A stretch of DNA of 64,000 nucleotides from Bacilli bacterium (GCA_012838505.1 DUPD01000048.1:1-64000), one strand, 5' to 3'; positions 9,451 to 20,532 are shown, numbered from the stretch's first letter. Numbers and translations: made by a program. Notes: generated from the sequence alone by a model not told the origin.

Positions 9451-9747
9451 GAATTAGAAAAACTTGAGGATCAATTAAATAAACAATCTGAAGACGATGC
9501 CAATGAGAATAATCAGTATGAATCTAAAAATGAGAATGATGATAATCATGAAGGAACTAAGGATGATGAGAGTAAGACTCCTACAGAGGAGCAAAGTACG
9601 GATCCCGTAAATGAAGTAAAAGCTAATGATACAGCCACCGAATTACCAAGAACTGCAACATCAATTTATCGTTATCTATTACTCGGCATACTCATTCTAG
9701 TCGTTGAGGGTAGTTTAGCTCTATACAACCACAGACGAACAAACTGA
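9451..9747 (+). pseudogene. 3' remnant of a sortase-anchored protein
   Basis: The plus frame gives an acidic Asn/Glu/Asp-rich spacer, then LPRTATS, a hydrophobic segment and the basic tail NHRRTN: a complete cell-wall sorting signal. No signal peptide or functional domain precedes it. The ORF's first ~19 codons are antisense to the GH66 remnant, so the track's start codon is an artefact of the junction. The motif is of the LPxTA type, as in the giant surface protein at 54-59 kb. Confidence 0.65.
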
Positions 9748-9759
9748 ATAGCACTACAC

Positions 9760-9794
9760 ATGCTCCATAGCAGTTCAAATTGGCTATGGAGCAT
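9760..9794 (+). terminator. Hairpin after the anchored-protein remnant
   Basis: ATGCTCCATAG and CTATGGAGCAT are a perfect 11-bp inverted repeat just after the stop. No strong U-run follows, so termination may be weak. Confidence 0.5.
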
Positions 9795-9803
9795 TATCCT
9801 ATC

Positions 9804-9837
9804 AAAAAAAGATAGCCCAACAATAGGACTATCTTTT
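9804..9837 (-). terminator. Terminator of the dexB-like gene
   Basis: On the minus strand AAAAGATAG pairs with CTATCTTTT across a short loop and a run of seven U follows. It lies just past the glucosidase stop codon. Confidence 0.75.
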
Positions 9838-9845
9838 AAATGAAG

Positions 9846-11486
<1,641 letters not shown>

Positions 11487-11555
11487 TTATTTATTGAGTC
11501 AATTTGATCATTTAAAAGTGTGAAGAAAACAAAGGCTTTATCTATGGTTATTTAG

Positions 11556-12524
11556 CTACGCCCACCACATGTCGGCGGCTTCTTCTGAGATGTTAATGCT
11601 TTTTAGATTTTGAACGGCTTTCATAAAGCCCTCTTCTACTGACATGATTGGATCTTCGTGCTCGATACTAATCACGTAGTCGTAGCCGTATGTTCTAAGT
11701 GCGCTAATGATGTCACTCCAAACTTGGATGCTGTGACCGTAGCCGACTGAGCGGAATGTCCATGCGCGTGTTTGCACGTGGTCGTATGGTTGCATGTCCG
11801 TTAAGCCGTACATGTTGACATTATCCTGATCGATGTACGTATCCTTCGCATGGAAATGATGAATCGCACCTGCTTTTCCTAAGATTTTAATTGCAGCTAC
11901 TGGGTCAATTCCTTGCCACCATAAATGACTTGGATCGAGATTTGCTCCAATCGCTGGTCCAGTTGCTTCGCGTAATTTTAACATCGTGTAAGGTGTATGG
12001 ACAAGAAAGCCTGCGTGTAACTCAATTCCGATCTTCACATTGTTTTCTTCAGCAAGATCGTTAATTTCTTTCCAATAAGGAATTAACTTATGCTCCCACT
12101 GCCATTTTAAAATGTCACTATATTCGTTTGGCCATGGTGTGACAGGCCAGTTTGGTTGCTTAGCATCTTCACTATCTCCTGCTGTTCCTGAGAATGTGTT
12201 CACGACTGGGACACCCATTAAACCAGCTAATTTAATCGTTTTTCGTAAAACTTCGTCCGATCGACGTGCATAGTCTTTATCCGGTGAAATCGGGTTGTCA
12301 TGACAGCTAAATGCACTAATTGTCAAACCGCGTTCCTTCACTTTAGCTAAATATGCCTCTCGTTCTGATTCGCTTGCTAGTAATTGATCAAGTTTAGCGT
12401 GTGCATCACCTGGGTTACCACCCGTTCCGATTTCAACTGCATCAAGTCCTGCATCACTCACATAATCAAGCATTTCTTCAAATGATTTTTCACCAAATAG
12501 TACGGTAAATACGCCTAGTTTCAT
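11556..12524 (-). CDS. Sugar isomerase/epimerase, AP-endonuclease-2 TIM barrel
   Basis: A 322-residue xylose-isomerase-like TIM barrel. Likely divalent metal ligands can be seen in order: IELH, NLDPSH, FHAKD and IEHED. Such proteins isomerise, epimerise or dehydrate sugars and keto-sugars. It is the last of five genes running in one direction from 16100 to 11556, together with two Gfo/Idh oxidoreductases, a second TIM barrel and a ThuA protein. A clean AGGAGG precedes the ATG. The exact substrate cannot be read from the sequence. Confidence 0.8.
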   Translation of the reverse strand: MKLGVFTVLFGEKSFEEMLDYVSDAGLDAVEIGTGGNPGDAHAKLDQLLASESEREAYLAKVKERGLTISAFSCHDNPISPDKDYARRSDEVLRKTIKLAGLMGVPVVNTFSGTAGDSEDAKQPNWPVTPWPNEYSDILKWQWEHKLIPYWKEINDLAEENNVKIGIELHAGFLVHTPYTMLKLREATGPAIGANLDPSHLWWQGIDPVAAIKILGKAGAIHHFHAKDTYIDQDNVNMYGLTDMQPYDHVQTRAWTFRSVGYGHSIQVWSDIISALRTYGYDYVISIEHEDPIMSVEEGFMKAVQNLKSINISEEAADMWWA

Positions 12525-12548
12525 TAATGATTCCTCCTAAAAAATTGA

Positions 12549-13577
12549 TTAATTAATTTTTACTCGCTTGCCTGTTTCACTCGATTCCAGAGCTGCGAGA
12601 ATAATGTTTAATGATTTTAGTCCTTCTTCGCCAGTAATGAGTGGGGCACGATCGTTTTGAATTGCATCAACAAAATGGTCAACAACATGTGAGCTTGTTT
12701 GGCCACCTGCATCGTTTGATTGAATTTGTCCGAGTTCATAATTGACTTTTCGTCCATCGGTATAATTGGCAATCAAGCTGTATGTTGGATCATCTTCAAG
12801 TCTTAATGTTCCCTTTTCACCATATATAACGGTTGAATTATCTTCATTTGTGTTATAAGCCCAGCTTGCTGTTAGCGTTCCGATGATACCTGATTCACTT
12901 TTTAATAAGCAAACTGCATTGTCATCCACTGTTGAATCGTCTTTCGCATTCGTTTCGACCATGGCCGCTACTTCAGTAAATTCTTCACCTAAAATATAGC
13001 GGATCACATCTGATTTATGGACGCCTAAGTCACCCATTGCACCGATAAATGCTTCTTCTTTTTTGAAAAACCAACTTTCTTTTCCGTCAATACTCCAGCC
13101 TTCTGGACCACCGTGGCCAAATGCTGTTCTAAAACTATAAATTTTCCCTAATTCTTCTGCTTCAATTAGCTCTTTTGCTTTTTGATGTGAGGCAACGAAA
13201 CGTTGGTTATGAGCGATCATCAGTTGACGATCATTCGCTTTTGCTGCTTCAATCATTGCTAAGCCTTCTTCGTATGATGTTGCCATCGGTTTTTCACAGA
13301 GAACGTGTGCTCCTGCTTCTAACGCTGCGATTGAGACCGGTGCATGAAGATAGTTTGGTAAACAAACACTGACGATATCTGGTTTAATCTGCTCAAGTAA
13401 GACTTGATAATCTGTAAAAGCTTCTGCACCATATTGTTCAGCAGTTTCTTTCACTCGTTCTGGCACGATGTCACAAACAGCAACAATTTCAACATTTGGA
13501 TTTGCCTGATATTCTGGTAAGTGACGCATCCGTGCAATGCTTCCACATCCAATTACGGCTACACGATATTTTTTCAT
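12549..13577 (-). CDS. Gfo/Idh/MocA-family sugar oxidoreductase
   Basis: A 342-residue NAD(P)-dependent sugar dehydrogenase. The N-terminal Rossmann motif is GCGSIARMRHL, and the family's CEKPMA appears near residue 95. The likely catalytic region around LGVHKSDVIRYI follows. The ATG lies directly after the stop of the upstream TIM-barrel gene, so translation is probably coupled. With a second, dissimilar Gfo/Idh gene in the same operon, one may oxidise and the other reduce a sugar intermediate. That is inference. Confidence 0.82.
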   Translation of the reverse strand: MKKYRVAVIGCGSIARMRHLPEYQANPNVEIVAVCDIVPERVKETAEQYGAEAFTDYQVLLEQIKPDIVSVCLPNYLHAPVSIAALEAGAHVLCEKPMATSYEEGLAMIEAAKANDRQLMIAHNQRFVASHQKAKELIEAEELGKIYSFRTAFGHGGPEGWSIDGKESWFFKKEEAFIGAMGDLGVHKSDVIRYILGEEFTEVAAMVETNAKDDSTVDDNAVCLLKSESGIIGTLTASWAYNTNEDNSTVIYGEKGTLRLEDDPTYSLIANYTDGRKVNYELGQIQSNDAGGQTSSHVVDHFVDAIQNDRAPLITGEEGLKSLNIILAALESSETGKRVKIN

Positions 13578-14336
13578 TTAAACGATTCCTCTTTTCTCTA
13601 AATAGTGATAACTGATTTGAATACTCTCTAATGGATCAATTCGACTCTCATCTTGCTCAACAATCCACCACTCAGGTTTACCCTTTGTTAAGATTGACTC
13701 TAAATCTAAACCGCCAGTCCCTAACTCAGCAAAAAATTGTTCATCATCTGTCGTCATATCTTTCAAATGAATCAGTGCTGTCCGATCTTGATAGCGTTTG
13801 ATCCATTCAAGCGGATCTTCACCAGCTTTTTGAAGCCAATAAAGGTCAAGTTCTGCTTTCAAATACTCCGCTGGCACTTGATCATAAAGATAAGCTAAAA
13901 CAGTTTGTCCATTTGGCATCTGCTCTAATTCAAAATCATGATTGTGATAGCAAAGCTCTAATCCAGCTGCCTTCAGCTGTTTACCAACCTGAATTAAAAG
14001 TTGAGCCAGTTCTTGATAAAAATCCGGGTGACGATCTTCAGGTAAAACAAATGGACAGACGACGAATTGATTTCCTAAGATTTTTTGATCAGCAATCACT
14101 TGATCAAGATTATTCTTTAACTCTTCGATTGAGACGTGATTACCAGCCACCTTCAGATCTAGTCGATCAAGGGTTGCTTTTAATTCGCGTACAGTGAGAT
14201 CGCCGTAACCAGCAAGCTCAACACCGTGATAACCAATTTTGGCGACACGTTCTAATGTACCGACAAAATCATTTGCTAACGCATCTCTTAATGTAAACAA
14301 CTGAACTGCTACAGGTCTTCGTGTCATCTCATTCAC
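13578..14336 (-). CDS. Second sugar isomerase/epimerase, TIM barrel
   Basis: A 252-residue xylose-isomerase-like TIM barrel, shorter than the one at 11556. Metal-ligand candidates are in [22 protein letters not shown] and the late WWIVEQDE. It overlaps the ThuA gene upstream by four bases (ATGA) and abuts the Gfo/Idh gene downstream. IolE-like dehydratase, hydroxypyruvate isomerase-like and keto-sugar isomerase activities are all possible. Confidence 0.78.
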   Translation of the reverse strand: MNEMTRRPVAVQLFTLRDALANDFVGTLERVAKIGYHGVELAGYGDLTVRELKATLDRLDLKVAGNHVSIEELKNNLDQVIADQKILGNQFVVCPFVLPEDRHPDFYQELAQLLIQVGKQLKAAGLELCYHNHDFELEQMPNGQTVLAYLYDQVPAEYLKAELDLYWLQKAGEDPLEWIKRYQDRTALIHLKDMTTDDEQFFAELGTGGLDLESILTKGKPEWWIVEQDESRIDPLESIQISYHYLEKRGIV

Positions 14337-15055
14337 CCCTTCCTCGATATCGATTCGATCGGTTCAACATGACCATATTGATGCTCTGGAGCACCTGGCG
14401 AGGCTGCCCATAAGACTGCATTTCGAATCACTTTTTGGATATTTTCATTATGATAGGTCGGATATGTTTCATGACCAGGACGGAAATAAAAGATCTTGCC
14501 TTTTCCTCGTCGATAAGTGGCACCACTTCTGAAAACTTCGCCACCTTCAAACCAGCTAATAAAAACTAACTCCTCTGGTGTTGGCACATCAAAGTGCTCA
14601 CCATACATTTCCTCTTGCTCAAGCTCAAAATATGAATCAAGCCCCACAACAATTGGGTGACTCGGATCAACAACCCATAATCGTTCACGCTCACCGACTT
14701 CACGCCACTTTAAATCACAGCCTGTTCCCATTAATTGTTTGAAAATTTTCGAAAAATGACCTGAGTGGAGCACGATCAAACCCATTCCAGCTAAAACACG
14801 TTGATGAACTTTATCAACAATTGCTTGCTCAACTTCATCATGCGCTAAGTGTCCCCACCACAGCAGCACATCAGCCTCTGCTAAGACTTGATCCGTTAGA
14901 CCATGTTCCGGTTCATCTAAAGTAGCTGTTGTCACATCATGCCCAGCTTCACGCAAAAATTCAGCAATCGCACCATGAATCCCTTTTGGATAGATTTCAG
15001 CCACTCGTGGATTCAATTTTTCATGACGATTCTCGTTCCAAATAACGATATTCAT
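14333..15055 (-). CDS. thuA: ThuA-like protein
   Basis: A 240-residue ThuA-domain protein with a class I amidotransferase-like fold ([42 protein letters not shown]). In rhizobia ThuA and ThuB (a Gfo/Idh protein) work together on trehalose and related disaccharides through 3-keto intermediates. Here it sits among two Gfo/Idh genes and two TIM barrels, which fits a keto-sugar pathway. The ATG is well placed and the next gene overlaps by ATGA. Confidence 0.78.
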   Translation of the reverse strand: MNIVIWNENRHEKLNPRVAEIYPKGIHGAIAEFLREAGHDVTTATLDEPEHGLTDQVLAEADVLLWWGHLAHDEVEQAIVDKVHQRVLAGMGLIVLHSGHFSKIFKQLMGTGCDLKWREVGERERLWVVDPSHPIVVGLDSYFELEQEEMYGEHFDVPTPEELVFISWFEGGEVFRSGATYRRGKGKIFYFRPGHETYPTYHNENIQKVIRNAVLWAASPGAPEHQYGHVEPIESISRKG

Positions 15056-15068
15056 TTATGTCACCCCT

Positions 15069-16100
15069 TTAGTTAAAATTTACGCGACGTTTTTCATGAC
15101 CTGATTGATAAATCGCATTGATCATTTCTTGTGTCTTCAGTGCTTCTTCTGCAGGTATATCTAATTCAGCTTTGCCTTGTAGCGTATCGTAAAAATTATT
15201 GATTTGCTTAACATGACTAACGCCCCAATAGCCTTTCACACCATCTTCATAAGCAAATGTTTCTAGAGGGTTATTGTCAGCAATAAAAACTTGACCATTA
15301 TTTAAAGTAACTGTCGCCTGATCAGCGACCATTTTAGCAATTCCTTTTTCACAATGGAGTTCAATCTCAACAGGTGCGTCATACGTATAGTAATTAATCG
15401 CATGAAAGGCTGTCACAACACCATTTTGGTAAGCAATCACACCTTCAGCTGCATCCTCTACTTCAATAATCTCATGTGCGCGGTTACTAATTGTCGCATC
15501 GACGTACTTTAAATCACTGTTGACAAACCAACGCATCAAGTCCATCGTATGAATCGCTTGGTCAATCACGACCCCGCCACCTTCTTTATCCCAAGTTCCT
15601 TTCCAATCGCTCTTTTGGTAGTATTCATCTGAACGATCCCATGTAACTGAAAGTTTTCCTGACTTAATTGCCCCTAAGTCGCCACTTTCAATCATTTTCT
15701 TAATTAATTGCGAACCTGGGTTGTAACGATTTTGAAAAATAACGCCTAAAGTGACGTCTGCTTCATTGGCTGCTTCAATCATATCTACAGCATCCTGATA
15801 ATGAATCGCCATCGGTTTTTCTGTTAAAACATGAAGCCCTTTTTTAGTTGCTTCAATCGTAACTGGCGCATGAAGGTGATGCGGTAATGCAATATGAATC
15901 ACATCTAGATTTTCTTGTTCAAACATTTCCAAATAGTCATAATATGCACGACACTGGTAAAGTTCAGCCTTCTGATCTGCGCGATCTTCTTTCACATCAC
16001 AAACTGCAACTAATTCCGCATCCTCACGCGCAACAACAGAAGCTGCATGCATCGGGAAAACATTCCCACAACCAATAATTCCAACTCTCAATTGAGTCAT
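15069..16100 (-). CDS. Gfo/Idh/MocA-family sugar oxidoreductase
   Basis: First gene of the five-gene catabolic operon, 343 residues. Rossmann motif GCGNVFPMHA, family motif TEKPMAIH near residue 95, and a likely catalytic stretch VVIDQAIHTMDLMRW around 175-190. It is only distantly similar to the Gfo/Idh protein at 12549. A perfect cre box lies just upstream, and an AraC regulator is transcribed divergently. The substrate is unknown. Confidence 0.83.
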   Translation of the reverse strand: MTQLRVGIIGCGNVFPMHAASVVAREDAELVAVCDVKEDRADQKAELYQCRAYYDYLEMFEQENLDVIHIALPHHLHAPVTIEATKKGLHVLTEKPMAIHYQDAVDMIEAANEADVTLGVIFQNRYNPGSQLIKKMIESGDLGAIKSGKLSVTWDRSDEYYQKSDWKGTWDKEGGGVVIDQAIHTMDLMRWFVNSDLKYVDATISNRAHEIIEVEDAAEGVIAYQNGVVTAFHAINYYTYDAPVEIELHCEKGIAKMVADQATVTLNNGQVFIADNNPLETFAYEDGVKGYWGVSHVKQINNFYDTLQGKAELDIPAEEALKTQEMINAIYQSGHEKRRVNFN

Positions 16101-16116
16101 ATTAACCCCTCCTTTA

Positions 16117-16130
16117 TGATAACGCTTTCA
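16117..16130 (-). promoter_or_regulatory. cre box (CcpA) before the keto-sugar operon
   Basis: The minus strand reads TGAAAGCGTTATCA, matching the consensus TGWAANCGNTNWCA at every position. It lies within the 5' leader, some 17 nt from the Gfo/Idh start codon, so CcpA would block transcription. A divergent AraC gene starts 117 nt away. Confidence 0.8.
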
Positions 16131-16246
16131 AGTAGACAATTTAATTGATTACTTTTCTATATACTAATATAATAACGTCAGATCAACAAAATAAATATAG
16201 ATAATTTTATAAAAACATACACTATTTTGCTAAAGGAGTTTTTATC

Positions 16247-17011
16247 TTGTGGATTGGACACTGTAATTATTCGTATCACTTAGAAGGCTACGAAGATATT
16301 CGGCATCAGAGCTACGATTCTTTTCTAATGCGACTCCAAACAGAAGGATTAGCCGAGGCGACAATTGAAGATCAACACTTCGCACTAGAGTACGGTGATA
16401 TTATCCTAGTCCCTTCAGGATGCTATTATCATTTAAAAGTGCATCCTGATACACCGAGTGGTGATTTTCACATTTTTGCTAATGGTGATTGGATTGATCA
16501 ATGGTGGGCTGAATTAAACCAACCTTTTCATGTTAAAGTGAGTGATGCTAGACAAATGACAACGTTGTGGAATTTTCTCTCAACTGAAACAAGACGTCCA
16601 CCAACAGAGCAAAATCATGAATTAATCGGCTACTTTTTCAAAAGTATTTGTTTATTAATTAAACAAGAGACAATAGCTCGTTCAGCAAAAAAACGCCCCT
16701 TTGTTGTGACTGAGATGATGCGCTATATCGAAGAGCATGCGCTTGATACATTTATGATTGAGGAGGTTGCTAGGAGTGTTGACCTGAGTGTGTCTAGATC
16801 GGTTCACCTGTTTAAGGAATATACCGGAAAGACGATGATTGAATACGCGCATGATATTCGATTAACTGCAGCAATTAGTCAAATGAAATATACAAATATG
16901 ACACTTGATCACATTGCTGAAAACTGTGGTTTTGGTAATTATCCATACTTTCATCGCGTTTTCAAAAAAGCATATGGACAAGCGCCTGGTCAATACCGAC
17001 GATCACTGTAA
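16247..17011 (+). CDS. AraC-family transcriptional regulator
   Basis: A 254-residue regulator with an N-terminal cupin-type sugar-binding half (ALEYGDIILVPSGCYYHL) and a C-terminal double helix-turn-helix (FMIEEVARSVDLS and LDHIAENCGFGNYPYFHRVFKKAYG). The TTG start is supported by AAAGGAG 8 nt upstream and by the absence of a better ATG. It is divergent from the oxidoreductase operon and convergent with the neighbouring ABC operon. It is the likely sugar-responsive activator of one or both. Confidence 0.85.
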   Translation: MWIGHCNYSYHLEGYEDIRHQSYDSFLMRLQTEGLAEATIEDQHFALEYGDIILVPSGCYYHLKVHPDTPSGDFHIFANGDWIDQWWAELNQPFHVKVSDARQMTTLWNFLSTETRRPPTEQNHELIGYFFKSICLLIKQETIARSAKKRPFVVTEMMRYIEEHALDTFMIEEVARSVDLSVSRSVHLFKEYTGKTMIEYAHDIRLTAAISQMKYTNMTLDHIAENCGFGNYPYFHRVFKKAYGQAPGQYRRSL

Positions 17012-17032
17012 CACATCCATTTCACAATGCGA

Positions 17033-17068
17033 TAAAGAAAAAGGCCTTACTTATTTAAAGTGAGGCCC
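17033..17068 (-). terminator. Terminator between ABC operon and araC-type gene
   Basis: GGCCTTACTT pairs with AAGTGAGGCC (one G-U). On the minus strand a U-rich tract (CCTTTTTCTTT) follows, so it mainly serves the ABC operon. It may also stop the converging AraC transcript. Confidence 0.65.
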
Positions 17069-17079
17069 ATAACATTCAT

Positions 17080-17901
17080 TTACTTTATCGCGCCTTCAGC
17101 TACACCTTCAATAATATGCTTTTGCGCAAAGAAATAAAGCACAATGACAGGTATAATCGCTAATGTTAAACCGGCTAAGGCTAAATGCCACTGCTTCGTA
17201 TACTGACCGAAAAAGAAGAACATCCGTAACGGAATTGTGGCGGATTTTTGACTGAGTACTAATGAAGGTAACAAATAGTCATTCCAAATCCAAATCACAT
17301 TCAAGATCATCACTGTCACAGTAATCGGCTTCAGCATTGGAAATATAATCGTCCAAAAAATTCTCCATCGTGAAGCTCCGTCAATCATTGCCGCTTCATC
17401 TAAGGATACTGGAATCCCCTTAACAGCACCGTGGTATAGAAAAATCGACAAACTTGAACCAAAACCTAAATACATAAAGATGAGCCCAGACGTATTTAAT
17501 AGATCGATTCGCCCAAAAATTGAGATTAATGGAATCATCACTGATTGGAATGGGATTAACATTGCAGCGACAAACACTAGAAAAAACACGCCACTTAGCT
17601 TACTCTTATTTCTCGCTAGCGCATAAGCTGCCATTGATGAGAAAACAATAATAATTAACACACTTAAAAAAGTGACAATAAATGAGTTAGTCAGTGCATT
17701 CAAGAAATCTAGATCAATAAAAGCTTGGACAAAATTATCAAACTTCCACTCACTCGGTAAACTTAGTACATTTGAAAAGATCTCAAACTTTGATTTAAAT
17801 GCATTAACGATCATTAAATAAAATGGTGACAGCCAAATTAACGCAATGATTGTGCTCGCGATTGTTAAGATGATTTTTGATTGACGTTTTTTACTTATCA
17901 T
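17080..17901 (-). CDS. Sugar ABC transporter permease (MalG type)
   Basis: A 273-residue inner-membrane permease of the CUT1 class with six predicted helices. The EAA loop is visible as DEAAMIDGASRWRIFWTIIFPMLKP. Its partner permease overlaps it at the start by one base and the binding protein is further upstream. No ATPase gene is present, so a shared MsmX-type ATPase from elsewhere is expected. The nearby oxidoreductase cluster suggests the imported sugar feeds that pathway. Confidence 0.88.
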   Translation of the reverse strand: MISKKRQSKIILTIASTIIALIWLSPFYLMIVNAFKSKFEIFSNVLSLPSEWKFDNFVQAFIDLDFLNALTNSFIVTFLSVLIIIVFSSMAAYALARNKSKLSGVFFLVFVAAMLIPFQSVMIPLISIFGRIDLLNTSGLIFMYLGFGSSLSIFLYHGAVKGIPVSLDEAAMIDGASRWRIFWTIIFPMLKPITVTVMILNVIWIWNDYLLPSLVLSQKSATIPLRMFFFFGQYTKQWHLALAGLTLAIIPVIVLYFFAQKHIIEGVAEGAIK

Positions 17902-18761
17902 TATAACTCCACCTCACGTTTCTTATTGACGTAAACTTGTGTCAAAGCAACGACGGCAACTAAAATAAAGAATATGACTGCTTTTGATTGAGCATAGGCC
18001 ATATCATATCGACTAAAAGCAGTATTATATATCTCCATCGCTAACATTTCTGTTGAGCCGTAAGGACCACCATTTGTTAAGGCTAAATTTTGATCATACA
18101 ATTTAAAGGCATTCGATAATGTTAGAAATAGACTAACGGTAAATGCCGGTGCAACGAGTGGAAACTTGATCCGCCAAAACCGCTGAAAAGCACTTGCGCC
18201 ATCAATTTCAGCAGCTTCTAGTAATTCTTGTGGTACACCTTGTAAATATGAAATATAAATAATCATAATGTAACCAGCATATTGCCAGACGTTTAAAATA
18301 ACTAAACCCCAAAAACCAGTTTCAGCATTTGACAACCAACCTTGTAAAAAGCTAAGATCAAATAGTTTCCCAACCGCATCAAAGCCACTAATAAAAATAA
18401 ACTGCCAAATGAACCCTAAGATTAAGCCCCCAATTAAATTCGGCATAAAAAAGATTGTTCTTAAGCCATTGCTTATTTTTATTTTTTGTGTCACAAGTAC
18501 AGCTAAACCTAAGCCAAGCACATTAACAATCACAATTGAAGTGATCGCAAATTTTATCGTAAAAACTAATGAATCAATAAAACGTTGATCACTAAAAATC
18601 GCAAAATAATTATCCAAACCTAAAAATGTTGTTGCTCTTAAGCCATTCCAGTCTGTAAATGTATAGTAAAAACCGTACAGAAATGGAAAAAATACAACAA
18701 CGACTAAAGCAAATAAAGCTGGTAGAAGAAAAAGCCAAAATGATAAATTCTTATTATTCAT
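17901..18761 (-). CDS. Sugar ABC transporter permease (MalF type)
   Basis: A 286-residue CUT1 permease. The EAA loop reads LEAAEIDGASAFQRFWRIKFPLVAP. It follows the binding-protein gene after a hairpin that probably lowers expression of the two permeases relative to the binding protein. AGGAGG lies before the ATG. Confidence 0.88.
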   Translation of the reverse strand: MNNKNLSFWLFLLPALFALVVVVFFPFLYGFYYTFTDWNGLRATTFLGLDNYFAIFSDQRFIDSLVFTIKFAITSIVIVNVLGLGLAVLVTQKIKISNGLRTIFFMPNLIGGLILGFIWQFIFISGFDAVGKLFDLSFLQGWLSNAETGFWGLVILNVWQYAGYIMIIYISYLQGVPQELLEAAEIDGASAFQRFWRIKFPLVAPAFTVSLFLTLSNAFKLYDQNLALTNGGPYGSTEMLAMEIYNTAFSRYDMAYAQSKAVIFFILVAVVALTQVYVNKKREVEL

Positions 18762-18840
18762 GCATTAAACCTCCTAAGCCTTTTTTCTGACACAATCACT
18801 TGGTGTATTTGGTAAAAACGAAGGCTATTAATCAAGTAAA

Positions 18841-18884
18841 AATAAAGCGACTAACGAGCAAACTCAATTCTGTTAGTCGCTTAT
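18841..18884 (-). terminator. Intra-operon attenuating hairpin
   Basis: AAGCGACTAAC and GTTAGTCGCTT form a perfect stem, followed on the minus strand by TTATTTTTA. It lies just past the binding-protein stop. Partial termination here would keep binding protein in excess over permeases. Confidence 0.7.
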
Positions 18885-18892
18885 TATTTTGA

Positions 18893-20188
18893 TTATTGTC
18901 TAGCACTTTCCCATGATTCTTTTGACGTTTGTAACACTTCTTCCCACGTCGCTTCATCAACTAGGTATTTCTGGAACTCAGATGCTAACACGTCCTCATT
19001 CCAACCGATTGGTGTTGCCATAAATGTCCACCCAATCGTCTTCTCATCTAAAGAATATTGATAAACATCTTGTGATAATGGATCAGCAATCCGATCCGCA
19101 TCATAACCATCATATGCCGGAATGAATTTGAACTCATCTAAGACAAATTCTTTACCTTGATCAGATGTATACATCCAATCTAAGAAATCTTTCGCCGCTT
19201 GAATTTCTTGATCCGATTTATTTTTGTTCACTGCCCAATATTGCGGTACACCTACAGGTAAATGATCCTCAAATTCACCTTCAAATGGCATTGCAATCAT
19301 TCCAATCCCATTTTCAGCAAACTCTTGATCCATTTGCTCAACAGTTGGATAAATCCAGTTCCCTTGCTGAATCACAGCAACTTTTCCAGTTGAAAAGAGT
19401 TGTTCAACTTGCATTGAATAATCTAAGCTAAGCACAGGTTGAACAGAATATTGGCTCTGTAAATCAAGCATTCTCTTCATCTGATCGCCATACTCAAAAT
19501 TAATCGTTTCAGCGCCGAACGTTGTCATAATATCGCTATTAAATTCTGGTGCAATATAGTGATTGGCTAAATGATTCCCCATTACCCATAGTTCCATTGC
19601 TGGAAAAGCTACAACGGCATCTAGCCCTAGCTCTTCTTTATTCGCATCAATTTCTGCAAAGGCAGCTTCTAAGGCATCAAAAGTGGTAAGTGACTTCGGA
19701 TCAATGCCCACCTGATCAAAAACTTCTTTATTATAAATCAGCCCGTATCCTTCTTGAGCAAATGGTAAGCCTAATACTTCACCACCATCTTCAATTCCAT
19801 TTAAAGTTCCTTCCAGGGCAAGTGAGGCCGCTTCCGTATCAGATAAATCTGCTAAATAATCACGATACTCATCTAACTCTGTTGGACCACCAATGTTAAA
19901 AATAACCGGTTCATCACCTGAAGACATCTGAGCTTTTAATGATGCTGCATAGTCGCTTCCGCCACCAACTGTTTGAACCGTTAAATTAACATGATCATTT
20001 TCTTCCATATACAATTCAATCAACTCTTCAAATTGATCTCTAAATTCTACTTTAAACTGAAAAATATCAACATCTACTGCTTCTCCAGAACCTGAAGATT
20101 GTTTGTCACCCGAATCTGACGCGCAACCTGTGAATAAAAGCCCAGTAGCAATTAAAAACATGAAAATAATACTGATTTTTCTCTTCAT
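18893..20188 (-). CDS. Sugar ABC transporter substrate-binding lipoprotein
   Basis: A 431-residue family 1 extracellular solute-binding protein. The signal peptide ends in a lipobox (LLFTGC), giving a lipid-anchored Cys near residue 23. I take the ATG at 20188, which has AAAGGAG 8 nt upstream; the track's TTG start lies too close to that site. First gene of the importer operon. Two cre-like sites lie upstream. The ligand is unknown; context favours a sugar or glycoside processed by the 11.5-16.1 kb genes. Confidence 0.87.
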   Translation of the reverse strand: MKRKISIIFMFLIATGLLFTGCASDSGDKQSSGSGEAVDVDIFQFKVEFRDQFEELIELYMEENDHVNLTVQTVGGGSDYAASLKAQMSSGDEPVIFNIGGPTELDEYRDYLADLSDTEAASLALEGTLNGIEDGGEVLGLPFAQEGYGLIYNKEVFDQVGIDPKSLTTFDALEAAFAEIDANKEELGLDAVVAFPAMELWVMGNHLANHYIAPEFNSDIMTTFGAETINFEYGDQMKRMLDLQSQYSVQPVLSLDYSMQVEQLFSTGKVAVIQQGNWIYPTVEQMDQEFAENGIGMIAMPFEGEFEDHLPVGVPQYWAVNKNKSDQEIQAAKDFLDWMYTSDQGKEFVLDEFKFIPAYDGYDADRIADPLSQDVYQYSLDEKTIGWTFMATPIGWNEDVLASEFQKYLVDEATWEEVLQTSKESWESARQ

Positions 20189-20261
20189 AATCAACTCTCC
20201 TTTTATTAAAAAACGATTTACTTACATGCAATATCGTTTGCTGTAAAATAATAACTTTATA

Positions 20262-20276
20262 TTGCAAGCGATCGCA
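20262..20276. promoter_or_regulatory. Candidate cre box upstream of the importer
   Basis: TTGCAAGCGATCGCA fits the relaxed CcpA consensus WTGNAANCGNWNNCW but has two mismatches to the stricter form. It lies about 75 nt from the binding-protein start. Confidence 0.45.
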
Positions 20277-20314
20277 CAATAAGTCGCTTTTATAATAACA
20301 ATATTCAACGCCGT

Positions 20315-20329
20315 TTGCAAGCGTTTTCT
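20315..20329. promoter_or_regulatory. Candidate cre box upstream of the importer
   Basis: TTGCAAGCGTTTTCT fits the relaxed consensus WTGNAANCGNWNNCW. It lies in the divergent region between the importer and the amylase genes. Weaker than the sites at 16117 and 31637. Confidence 0.45.
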
Positions 20330-20532
20330 TTTTCGTTTTATTATTTTTTAAAAAAAATATGTTATCTCCACCAGTCAAACATCCTTTTCTTTAATTAAAT
20401 ATATTATAAAATTTCAGATATCATAAAGAATCAAGCTTAACTATATATATAACTATGCTAACGATTGCCTCTTTTCCCTGAACACTTAAGTTGATAAAGA
20501 AGTTATTTATTTTAAAATATAACTTTTATTGG

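Noticed and set aside
16681-17011. AraC gene as part of the oxidoreductase operon
   Set aside because: It is on the opposite strand with its own ribosome site; it is a divergent regulator.
20106-20378. 90-residue minus ORF overlapping the binding-protein start
   Set aside because: Low-complexity translation in another frame of the signal-peptide region and promoter; no ribosome site.
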